DNA of 11,661 nucleotides, from the NCBI GenBank assembly GCA_000310025.1, contig FN649751.1, positions 3,130,592-3,142,252 on the forward strand. Direction: 5' to 3'. Origin of the DNA: Ectocarpus siliculosus (lineage: Eukaryota > Sar > Phaeophyceae > Ectocarpales > Ectocarpaceae). Shown piece after piece: positions 1 through 8,181 of the stretch. The first letter of the stretch is position 1; each line of letters starts with the position of its first letter. Made by a program: the position numbers and the translations under genes. The notes beneath the pieces are model-generated. The model saw nothing but the letters and a program-made list of their open reading frames with translations. It had not been told where the DNA came from and ran no database searches.

Positions 1-155
1 AAGTCGTCCTGTAGACGCATGAAAAACTAGCTACAGTAGCAGTTCGGCCGGAGGGTCTGATACACATGTCGCCCGAGCGCTCCCGAAAAGAACAGCCGCG
101 ACCGGCCCTGAACGGAGAGAGAGGGCACTTCTCAGAACGCCATCCATGCGTGCAG

Positions 156-264
156 TTGTTGTTGTTGTTGTTGTCTTCACATTAAAAACCGTTCCGTTCT
201 CTCTGCTCAGTACGTTCTTCTGTCCGTACTATAACAGTCTAACACTTGACGGGGTCGATTCCCG
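156..264 (-). repeat. (CAA)n-tailed interspersed repeat, type B, copy 1
   Basis: Read on the minus strand, the unit runs from a CGGGAATCGACC-like start to TTTTTAATGTGAAGACAA and a (CAA)n tail at 156-173. Its body matches the repeats at 2807-2897 and 2900-3005: AAACCGTTCC, CTCTCT, xTCCGTACT, ACACTTGACG and GGTCGATTCCCG on the plus strand. A tail of simple CAA units is what non-LTR retroposons or SINEs often carry; no flanking duplication was found here. Confidence 0.75.
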
Positions 265-279
265 TGGTCACAGGTAGTA

Positions 280-467
280 CAGTAGGTGGCCCAATGTAGT
301 GGCAACTTGAATAGTGGAACTGCCCATATAGTGGCATCAAAATCTCTTGTCACAATCTCGACATGTACATGGACACGATATATCGAAAAATGGCACTGCC
401 CTGAATAGTGGCATATATATTCTCCTCTTGCCCCTACATGCCACTATATATATCGGGTCACCTACTG
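280..467. mobile_element. Tc1/mariner-like MITE with TA target duplication
   Basis: A 188-bp non-coding element with terminal inverted repeats CAGTAGGTGGCCC (280-292) and GGGTCACCTACTG (455-467), 12 of 13 matching, flanked by TA at 278-279 and 468-469. Tc1/mariner elements duplicate TA and often begin CAGT. The similarity continues inward as TAGTGGCA motifs in both orientations (for example 297-304 and the CCACTATATATA block near 441). There is no transposase frame, so it would need a transposase encoded elsewhere. Confidence 0.7.
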
Positions 468-469
468 TA

Positions 470-1010
470 TGCACTTTTTGTTGCGAGGGACTCGATGCTG
501 TCAACAATCTCCTCGTTATTGATGCTCGCTGATGATCTGTCCAGTACGCACTATCACACCCAAATGCAGGAGACCACCAGAACGCGGACCGGTAATTTAG
601 TCCCTCTCACTCGGCAGAACAAAAAAGGTGATGAGATAGAAAATCCTGTTCGCATTACACTAGAACAGTGTGGGGAATCAGCACACTTTCTGGATATGCA
701 AATAGGGCAAGACATTCCTGGTAAGACTTGTATTGGTACAATGTATAATAAGCGCCAACATATGGCTACGCTGAAGCAATATCGGGCATTTCCGCATTGG
801 GAAACAGTGTTATCTATTAGGTGTAAAATGTCGACGTTACACTGTCAAATATGCCGATTTGCTATTAGATGTACTGATATTCGATTTTTTTCAAGCAGCC
901 ACAGCCAGACTGGTGGCTGATATGCTTGCACGTTACTACTCTAGTCGACTTGTACGTAATACTTCACACAATTTCATGTACATTTTTTCGTACCTCGCCA
1001 GTGACCGCAA
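470..1010 (+). pseudogene. Decayed reverse transcriptase C-terminal fragment (retroelement relic)
   Basis: Three partly overlapping frames together resemble the end of a reverse transcriptase, read 5' to 3'. An LDAVNNLLVID stretch (about 494-526) sits where a Y.DD.L box is expected, but both aspartates are replaced. Then, in another frame, ITLEQCGESAHFLDMQIG (FLD at 687-695), MYNKRQH (741-761), FPH (789-797) and QICRFAIRCTD (845-877) follow the order FLD, DKR, FPH, Q..RF...C seen in many thumb-side RT tails. Beyond a T7 run (885-891) the match moves to a third frame with LVADMLARYYSSRLVR. The breaks and lost catalytic residues make it non-functional. The region is less GC-rich than the WDR3 exons. 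The family (Penelope-like or another group) cannot be fixed by eye, and after about 1010 the frame is open but unrecognised. Confidence 0.55.
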
Positions 1011-2806
1011 ACATTGTGGGTATCAATGTACCTACGGTGCGGAATTCATACTGGAAGAAAGTGGAACTGGGTATTTGATACGAAGGACTTTTCTTGTTAG
1101 ATTAGCTTGCGTGTTATCTTGCATTGTGTTTGTTTTGATTACGGTTCGCTGTATTATAAAGTGTTTCATTCTGTTGTTCAACAATTCCTGAAATGTTGTT
1201 ATGTTGTGTTCGTACACCGTCATGTCTATATGATCAACAAAGACGCTGGTATGGAATTAATGATGTAATTATTGACGTGAAATTCCCGTTTAATTTGCTT
1301 TTTGTGCTAACAAACCTACACACACTACTTTATTAGGAGCTTTATAGCTTATAGCGATGCGAAAATCTGTGGGCAACCGCATATTTGACCGTCGAAACCG
1401 CAAGGGGGAACACTGAAAATGAAACGTGTCCCTTGCAATTAAGATAATTGATTTCTGTGCACCTTTCATGTAAAACTCCCATACACCCAGGTGACAACGG
1501 AAAAATTGGGAATTCTGACAAATTCCGCGGAACCAGAAATCTGCACTTCAAAGAGCCAGCCAGCCACATCTATGTGCTGAGAGGAGCACGCATGCAGTCA
1601 TTCCGTTTTTAGCTCAGCTACCTACCTCTCTTGGATTGCGGAGCTAGCCGGCATTTCGGATCCAGCCGTTGTGCGATACTAATCATCTCCGATAGGGTTT
1701 GAGGAGGACGGACTGTAAAGCTGTAGTAGCATACTGCACTGCGTCTGCTCCTTGCTGCTGCTCTTGGCTGACCCAGGACTTCGAAAATCCTCACAGGTAC
1801 GAACAAACTCCTTTATGTGTGGTCGAAGGATGGACTACACCATGCATCACATACTGCAGCTGCCTTCACCGGTCGCCGCCATTCCACGTCTACCTGTCCA
1901 TGGCACGTGCTGCCAACTGATGAGACAACTGATGCGACGACACCAGGGTACAACATGGACACAGGGAGTACTCCCCCTGCCCATACACCGTCAAAATTGC
2001 TTACAAACTACAAGTAGAGCAACCTCTTTTTCATCTCATGCCAAATACAAATGCTGATGTAACATACACGAAATGATCGACCCTGTCTTTACTTGTGATC
2101 CACGCTGCCTACTAGTGGGAGAGGTAGCCATACCTTCAGCATACATACGGGCGAGATAGGTAGCCATACCCACTACATTTAACACACACCCACATGTCGG
2201 TGATGAAACCTCAACCACATGCCTCTATCGGCGACCACGTCAGGAGACAATGAAGAAACAATGTTCTCCCGTGCCATTTGCAGATTTAACAGCACGGAAT
2301 TACACGAAATTACACAAAAAGGTAAGAAAATGGTGAGACCACGCCCGTGTATCCGCACATACTCCGAAATGTATCCACACATACACTACCCAAATACCCG
2401 GTACATACGCGTACCACATTGAAAATGCGTTTGAAAACTGAGGGAGATTGCATGCCCTACGACTAAAAGGGTGCCACACACAAAACGCCCGACCAGTACC
2501 TAACACATATCATCTGCACCTTCCCAACATAACATATATGAGACACACAAGACAGCTACCGAACTGTCTTGTTGAGCCTGTTACCCGCAGGGGAGATGTC
2601 CCTATATGCTGTCTGGGAAGTCGTAGACATACAGGTACTTTCTGACGCTATGAATCCATTGCTAATCTGTCTCAGACTCTTTTCTATGATAGAGATGGTT
2701 TCGTTGTGTCATATTAAGAAGAAAAAAAAAAAAACGTCCGGCCGAACTTGCATTTATTTGTCGTCACAACAAACAAACGTCAACCCACATCATGAATGAC
2801 GTACAA
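1011..2806. other. Intergenic, no supportable gene
   Basis: About 1.8 kb. Open frames of 60-100 codons occur on both strands but none shows a family motif. The only structure seen is a short near-direct repeat, (G/T)AGGTAGCCATACC, at about 2121-2134 and 2157-2170, a run of CACACATAC-type steps near 2340-2420, and an A13 run at 2722-2734. Confidence 0.7.
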
Positions 2807-2897
2807 TTGTTGTTGTTGTCTTCACATTAAAAACCGTTCCGATCTCTCTCTACCTAGTAAACCTTCATATGTCCGTACTGATCCAACACTTGACGCG
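2807..2897 (-). repeat. (CAA)n-tailed repeat type B, copy 2 (truncated)
   Basis: Same body as copy 1, with tail (TTG on the plus strand) starting at 2807. It stops at ACTTGACGCG, lacking the GGTCGATTCCCG end present in the other copies, and abuts the tail of the next copy at 2900. In minus-strand sense it is therefore 5'-truncated exactly at its neighbour's tail. Confidence 0.85.
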
Positions 2898-2899
2898 AA

Positions 2900-3005
2900 T
2901 TGTTGTTGTTGTTGTTGTCTTCACATTAAAAACCGTTCCGATCTCTCTCTACCCAGTACCTTCGTATGTCTATACTGACCCAACACTCGACGCGGTCGAT
3001 TCCCG
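2900..3005 (-). repeat. (CAA)n-tailed repeat type B, copy 3
   Basis: Nearly identical to copy 2 over the shared part, including TTCACATTAAAAACCGTTCC and CGATCTCTCTCTAC on the plus strand. It ends with CGCGGTCGATTCCCG. The two copies stand head to tail. ACATCATGA-like 9-mers occur on both outer sides (about 2788-2796 and 3010-3018), a possible but spaced target duplication. Confidence 0.85.
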
Positions 3006-3776
3006 AATGCAACATCATGATTGATTGGCGCAGTACTCTATTCTTCCTGCCGTTGGAGATGTGCAACGCTACGCGAGCATAGGTCGGGTGTTAACCGTAG
3101 GAGGCGGAAGCTACAGTGTGGTGACAAATTGTACAAAAAACGGTATGACCAGACAAGACCAGACAACAGGCTACAACCACCACGGACGAACTACTGCACC
3201 TCAATAACCCTGCCGTCCGTGTTAGATGCGCACCGCTACACGATGGGTGGACGGGGGACCCCAAAAAACAAAGCATGAACAAACAAACAAACAAAAAACA
3301 TAGATAGATGACGAGAAGAGCGAGGTCAAGAGAGTGCGCCAGGCCCGACAGGATTCGGAAAAGAGGCGGAAGAGAGCATAGAACAAGCACCCTCCTCGCC
3401 GCTCTGAATCCCCGGAAGCTGTCACATAGGCACTGCAGCAAGCATCATTGCCATGCCCATTCCCTGGCAGCACCCATCGTCTCCCAAACAGCAGCCAGAT
3501 GCACGGGTAGCCTCTTTAGTCTACTCAGTCAGCGAGATGAAAAACAATCAATCGCGGTTGGCGTTGCCGCGGGGACCCCACCGGGTTCCCGATTTCTTCT
3601 TCCATCCCGGCTTACGAACCCTATATAACCCTAAAACACCATCACCAGTAGTGTGTACCGGGCCAAACATATGCCAACATATGCATATCGTGTTTAGTGT
3701 GTGTATGCAGGAACGAACAACGAGCGTTGTCGACAGGAATAAAAAAAATGACAGCTGCTGGGGTTCGAAGCCATGA
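3006..3776. other. Intergenic, no supportable gene
   Basis: About 770 bp with overlapping short frames on both strands and no recognised domain. A 25-residue Lys/Arg/Glu-rich open stretch (3305-3386) and a longer plus frame at 3453-3776 are noted, but they have no start context, splice pattern or family match. There is an AAAC/CAAA-rich tract near 3276-3300. Confidence 0.6.
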
Positions 3777-4143
3777 TTGTTGTTGCTGTTGATGTTGTTG
3801 TTGTTGTTGTCTTCACACTAAACTCGTGTCAGTTTTTGAATCCCAAAAGCTAGCAAAGACGCGGTCCGTGGTCACGAAAAGCTAGAGCCATCAGAAGATC
3901 CAAATAACACGCAAACTAGCAAGAAAAGGGTACACAAGCCCGAAGAGGTACACCTACATCTCTGCAGCACGTTTGCGTGCCCAAAAACTGAACTACCCGT
4001 TCACACGCTACATTCGAATACAGCAGCATCACCCCCCCTGTCCTACACTTGACCAAAATGAATGTCGACTACAGCGTACAGCTGTCTGGAGTGCTGCCTG
4101 TACAATAACACCATGGTAGGCATGGTACAAGTGGGGCGCGCAA
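3777..4143 (-). repeat. (CAA)n-tailed repeat type A, copy 1
   Basis: In minus orientation it ends ACTCGAGTTTAGTGTGAAG-like, then a (CAA)n tail (plus-strand TTG units 3777-3810). Over about 365 bp it matches, in reverse orientation, the segment 6032-6661: AGCAAAGACGCGGTCCGTGG, ACGTTTGCGTGCCCAAAA, CTGAACTACCCGT, ACAGCAGCATCA and CAGCTGTCTGGAGTGCTGCC. Similarity ends near GGGGCGCGCAA. Some translated stretches are shared with the other copy, but neither copy has a long frame. Confidence 0.85.
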
Positions 4144-4353
4144 ATGATGGTACCCACCCGACATTCGTGTGACACCTGTATTTTCGTTGGAAGTGGATTG
4201 GGGGGGTACTGAATGGTACCATGTTGTAGCACGAACGTCGGGGACGTAATTTAAACCCGATTCACCACGGGAAAAATAGTGTCAAGAAATTACCGTGAAC
4301 AGCGTGACGAAAAAATCTGCTGGCGTCACAGATAAAATTCAGTGTACAGCCGG

Positions 4354-4386
4354 CTTAATGTGAAGACAACAACAACCAACAACAAC
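4354..4386 (+). repeat. (CAA)n-tailed repeat 3' end, separate body
   Basis: GGCTTAATGTGAAGACAACA followed by CAA units interrupted by one CCAA, in plus orientation. The preceding sequence (about 4144-4353) matches neither the type A nor the type B body. Together with 3777-4143 it places two tails facing outwards around a 610-bp block, so this may be either two head-to-head copies or one element with inverted ends. Confidence 0.65.
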
Positions 4387-5224
4387 TGGCGAAATAGACC
4401 CTAAACAAGACCGTATCCAGCCGGTTTTCTTCCCACTCTCTACCGCTGTGAAGACTCTAGCACATCCCTTTCGACTGCTGGTATGTATCCGTACTATCTC
4501 GAATGGTATTATAGTCTTTCTGTGTGTTTATGCATACTGCTGCGAGTGTTCATGTATATGCTTCTTTTCTAGAAACAATCATGGACAAACATGCTATTTA
4601 TTATGCGTATCATACACTTGGACGATCCGCAGAACATGGCGTCTCTTCCTTAGATCGTCCGCACGCTTCTGAGAGCGAGGGCAAGGGCACTACCGCAGCC
4701 CTGAGTGCGTCACGCTCTAATATGCAGCAACGATCGTTGGACAAGATGGCCAATACCGCTGTGGCGCGGGGCCACCTTCCACCCCACTGGTTTCCTCAAC
4801 ACAATCGACATCTCATCTGTAACCATGATGTGTTACGAAATACCGGTGGTACATAAAAACAGAGAAATGTTGTCCAGCCGTGTGAAAACAACCAACAGCC
4901 TCTCATGTACGAAAAATAACCTCACAGAAAGACTACCCGTTGAGATGTAACCTACATGAAAGTGGTTCAGTGAGTGGAGAGTATTATTATTTGCATTCTA
5001 TTTCGAATACGACCGATTAAATCGGGCCGATTTTACGCACCACTAATTATATGTACATTTTTTGTTCGGAGACCGGAAACACATGGCGTATTAGAAGAGA
5101 GATAGACGGAGAGACAGAGAGAGCAACGGCCACGCAAACCACAGCGGGAGAGGCGCTACGAAGGCGAGGATGGGGGCAGCACGTCCTCTTCAAGTAAAGG
5201 TTGGAGAGTGGACAAACTCATCAT

Positions 5225-5228
<4 letters not shown>
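4387..5228. other. Intergenic, no supportable gene
   Basis: About 840 bp with AT-rich patches (4980-5060). Plus-strand frames of 74-110 codons between 4448 and 4950 overlap each other and carry no recognised motif. A purine-rich stretch of AGAGA units (about 5093-5127) precedes the GA microsatellite. Confidence 0.6.

Positions 5229-5270
<42 letters not shown>
5229..5270. repeat. (GA)21 microsatellite
   Basis: An uninterrupted 42-bp dinucleotide run. Apparent RERERE or SLSLSL open frames across it are artefacts of the repeat. Confidence 0.97.
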
Positions 5271-5272
<2 letters not shown>

Positions 5273-5901
5273 CAAGGTCCTGTTGGATGGGTGGCACCCG
5301 AGGCCGAACGACAGAGGACGTGTGGGGCGCAGCACAGAACACATTCCTCAATTCCGAATAATCGAAAACTCCAAACTCCAAATAATATTTGGTGACCTTG
5401 GGTGACCATCCGACATCCGACCTGAATCGCAACGTCCCCAGCATCCCAAGGAGAGACGCAACGCTGCACCTTTTATACCTCAACGAGGGTGCAACATGTG
5501 CGGCGTGACGTATGTGCACGACGAGAGGTAAAGACGAATAACAGGTTCATTTTTCTCACATGATAGTCGATGTAGTACTCCTTCCAGTCTTCATTCCTCT
5601 GCTGCTCTAGAGTTGCACCGAATTGCACCATCACAGACGATGGAAGAAGCTCTCCTCGTTCGGTGCGCCGGCACCCGTGTATCTACCAGCTACAGCGGCA
5701 GCCCTCTCTCCCCCGACTAGAGAGTAGTGGACAGCTGAGCAGGTGGGTGTGGAGTGTGGAGACGAGTGGAGTGTGGAGATCCAGATGAAGACGACGCGGG
5801 GGCACCACGGATGATATGGGCGTGGGCGCGTGGGCTATTATTGCAAGCTTGCCGGTCTGCCGATTCAGAGACAAACCCGGACGCTGCCGCGCTGTCGCAT
5901 G
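5271..5901. other. Intergenic, only short repeats
   Basis: About 630 bp with no gene signal. It contains small direct repeats: AACTCCA twice near 5366-5380, GGTGACC twice near 5390-5407, CATCCGAC twice near 5407-5422, and GTGGAGTGTGGAG twice at about 5748-5780. Confidence 0.65.
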
Positions 5902-5930
5902 CTAACCCTAACCCTGACCCTAACCCTAAC
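5902..5930. repeat. Interstitial telomere-like (CCCTAA)n tract
   Basis: A 29-bp run of almost five CCCTAA units with one T-to-G change in the middle unit (CCCTGA). On the minus strand it reads TTAGGG, the hexamer used by many eukaryotes. It is far too short to be a chromosome end and unique sequence continues on both sides. Confidence 0.85.
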
Positions 5931-6031
5931 GGTAGATTCGGTGATTGTCAGTTGCAATGATGGCTTTGGTTGGGTGTTCTTTTTCACTGTTCATGTCCAC
6001 GGACGCATTCTGACAGCACTTCAGACAGCAG

Positions 6032-6661
6032 TTGCGCGCCCCGAACTTTTTGTGCCATGCCTTCACCATGGTGTTGTTATTGTACTGGCAGCACTCCAGA
6101 CAGCTGCACGCTGTGTATGTACCGTATATGACACAAGATAACACACCCCCTGGGCCGATTTTCAAAGCTCGATTTCTCAACAGCAGGAAGAGTCACAGCG
6201 CCGAAAACGGCGGCGTTGGAACCGTCTCGTCGAGAGGTTTTCGAAAATGTATTGTTTCGTTTATGCATCCTCTTCGTCGTGGAGTAATATAGCTTTGAAA
6301 ATCGGTCCAGGGGGTGTGTTATCTTGTGTCATATACGGTATGTATGTAGTCGACAAACATTAATTTTGGTGAAGTGTGGGACAGGGGGGATGATGCTGCT
6401 GTATACAGTACTGTAGTCGAATGTAGTGTGTGGACGGGTAGTTCAGTTTTGGGCACGCAAACGTCCTGCAGGGATGTGTAGGTGTGTAGGTGTACCTCTT
6501 CTTGGGGCTACCCTTTTTTTCTGGCTAGTTTGCGTGTTGTTCTTGAGATCTGACCACGGATGGCTCTCTAGCATTTTTGTGACCACGGACCGCGTCTTTG
6601 CTAGATTTTGGGATTAGCAACTGACACGAGTTTAATGTGAAGACAACAACAACAACAACAA
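6032..6661 (+). repeat. (CAA)n-tailed repeat type A, copy 2, split by a nested MITE
   Basis: Plus-strand copy of the repeat at 3777-4143, in inverted orientation relative to it. The homology runs from TTGCGCGCCCC (6032) to TTTAATGTGAAGAC and a (CAA)n tail ending at 6661, and is interrupted by the 221-bp element at 6120-6340. Without the insert the two copies align with small indels. No intact reading frame is seen. Confidence 0.85.
6120..6340. mobile_element. 221-bp MITE with 50-bp terminal inverted repeats and 6-bp target duplication
   Basis: The arms 6120-6169 and 6291-6340 are inverted copies matching at 49 of 50 positions; the outer end reads TACCGTATATGACACAAG. TGTATG occurs directly outside both ends (6114-6119 and 6341-6346). 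The related repeat at 4066-4085 runs through this point without the insert, which supports insertion. The 121-bp interior has no transposase, so it is non-autonomous. Superfamily is not assigned: the long arms would suit a foldback or Mutator-like derivative, but Mutator-like elements usually duplicate about 9 bp. Confidence 0.88.
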
Positions 6662-6750
6662 TGCTCGCCCACAGAGGCGCACACACGCCGTATGCCGCTG
6701 TCATGAAAATACGTGAAGGACTCGTATCGATAGATACTTTCGTAAATGGT

Positions 6751-6790
6751 CGGCCAATCTGCCAACCCTTCGGCCAATCTGCCAACCCTT
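6751..6790. repeat. Perfect 20-bp tandem duplication
   Basis: CGGCCAATCTGCCAACCCTT occurs twice with no spacer and no mismatch (6751-6770 and 6771-6790). Each unit contains two CCAA cores. Confidence 0.97.
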
Positions 6791-6853
6791 CTGTTTTGAG
6801 AGTCTGCAGGTAGGTGCGTGTCGGCGTTTTTTTTTCTTGCCTGCCTAAACAGT

Positions 6854-6995
6854 CCCGATATAGTGCCGGTATGTGTCCAGGCGAATTGACCGGCACTATA
6901 CCGGGCACCGGCACTATTCAGATTTGTGCTTGAATAGTTGGCACAGGGCCTGAAAATCCCTCTATATATAGTGCCCGCCTGCACTATTATTCAGG
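6854..6995. repeat. Cluster of inverted TAGTGCC motifs, MITE-like relic
   Basis: Arms 6854-6870 and 6889-6905 are inverted copies (16 of 17 matching) around an 18-nt loop. Further copies of the motif follow in both orientations: CACCGGCACTATTCAG (6906-6921), TTGAATAGTTGGCAC (6929-6943), TATATATAGTGCCC and GCACTATTATTCAGG (to 6995). The TAGTG(G/C)C and TTGAATAGTxGG motifs recall the interior of the MITE at 280-467. No element boundary or target duplication is defined. Confidence 0.55.
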
Positions 6996-7916
6996 AATGT
7001 TCGACTTCAGAGTGACTGCAGCGCTTGCGCTTTGCGGGGCTGACAGAGTACCAAACGAACGGTATTTGGGTCAATCGTGACGTGGGCGACGTGGGCGGGC
7101 TTCGTGAGGCTCTTCTTGGACTGACTGTCGAAAACACGGCATTTTTGGTCACTTGATTGACCAGATAGATTTGTCGCACAGCAGTTGTTCTCTTCCCACC
7201 TCAGCGCAAGCACTCGCTAGTGAAACGTTGCTGCTGCCTTTCAACCGTAGACCGTGCTGCCCGATAAAAAGTGCACCTCACTTTCAAATTATCATGTATG
7301 TATGTGTTGTATTGTAAGAAGGCCAATAAAAAACAGAAAAAAAAGAAGGCCGTGTAGTACCACTATTATTCAGGCAAACCCCTCGACAGCGAAAGAAAGA
7401 CGCACCCGATGTACATTTGGAGGTAAAACATGGATGGATGTAGTGCTTGCTCCTTACATGAGCACACAAAAGCAGATGCAACCTAAAAAAGGGGTGAAGA
7501 AGATGGCGAACTCCCCTGTTCCTTCGATAAAAGGCTAGAGAGAAGACCAAGCCTTCAGAAGCAAGAAAAACGACTGGCCAACCAAAGACGTCGTCAGTCT
7601 CAGTGCGGTCAAAAACAGAAATTAATTGTTTCTCAAGGCCGTGAGAGGGTGTCATGGAGGAGGCTGAGCTATTCTCTGGATAAAAGACAGAAATGGAAGC
7701 AACAGAGACAGGAGAACTACGTGTTGTCGGCTCTCGCAACGCGTTCGTTCTTGACAAAATCCGCGAAAAGCGAGTGCTACTCGTTTTTCTCGCCTACTAC
7801 GAGACCCGGCAACAAATCTGGGGGACCACCAGCACCTGTTGCCCTACAGCAGCAGCAGTACGATACGGGGTCACAACAGAATATAAGCTTTCGAAGGCGG
7901 CCGTGGAAGTAGGTGA

Positions 7917-7936
7917 CATATATATGCATATATATG
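7917..7936. repeat. 20-bp perfect palindrome, also a 10-bp tandem repeat
   Basis: CATATATATG occurs twice in tandem; because the unit is its own reverse complement, the whole 20 bp is palindromic. Alternating AT steps make it a possible cruciform site, but there is no sign of a protein-binding role. Confidence 0.9.
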
Positions 7937-8140
7937 CATACCAGTAACGGAAGCGCTTGATTGTGTGGAGATATCCCATTCATGCAGGGTACCACCTCTC
8001 TCTCCCCAATCCCCAACGTCCACTGCGGACGAATTGATGCGATTGGCGCTACAACGAAGAGAACCCAATCTCTCTCGCGGACATAGTCTACGCATAGTCC
8101 AAACGACTTACAGATCCCGTTCCATGCGGGTTGATGTAAT

Positions 8141-8181
8141 AATCTCCCCAACGTCGTCCGTAGAGAGGACGATTGCCTCTC
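8141..8181. repeat. Dispersed short repeat, paired with 9667-9700
   Basis: AATCTCCCCAACGTCG, a variable centre, then GAGGACGATT and CCTC occur here and inside the WDR3 intron at 9667-9700. A weaker relative, AATCCCCAACGTCxACTGCG-like, is at 8008-8036. Confidence 0.7.

Noticed and set aside
2807-3005. CRISPR-like direct repeats
   Set aside because: Only two adjacent copies of about 90-106 bp with no spacers, in a eukaryotic context; they are interspersed repeats.
3305-3386. 25-residue Lys/Arg/Glu-rich open stretch after an ACATAG acceptor-like word
   Set aside because: Too short, preceded by A-rich repeats, with no matching upstream donor or downstream exon.
3762-3772. B-box word GGTTCGAAGCC suggesting a tRNA gene
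   Set aside because: No acceptor stem, D-arm or A-box at the right spacing on either strand.
4448-4950. Overlapping plus-strand frames of 74, 110 and 81 codons
   Set aside because: They overlap in three frames with no known motif; the Cys/Tyr-rich start resembles random AT-rich translation.
5156-5519. Frames with SLSLSL or RERERE runs
   Set aside because: Translation of the (GA)21 microsatellite, not a protein.
7284-7757. 157-codon minus-strand open frame downstream of WDR3
   Set aside because: No family motif, and plus-strand frames of similar quality overlap it. It could be a degenerate fragment, but nothing supports a product.
7693-7947. 84-codon plus-strand frame with a protein-like composition (VLDKIREKRVLLVFLAYYE)
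   Set aside because: Looked coding at first, but it runs into the CATATATATG palindrome, has no recognisable domain and no supporting splice sites.
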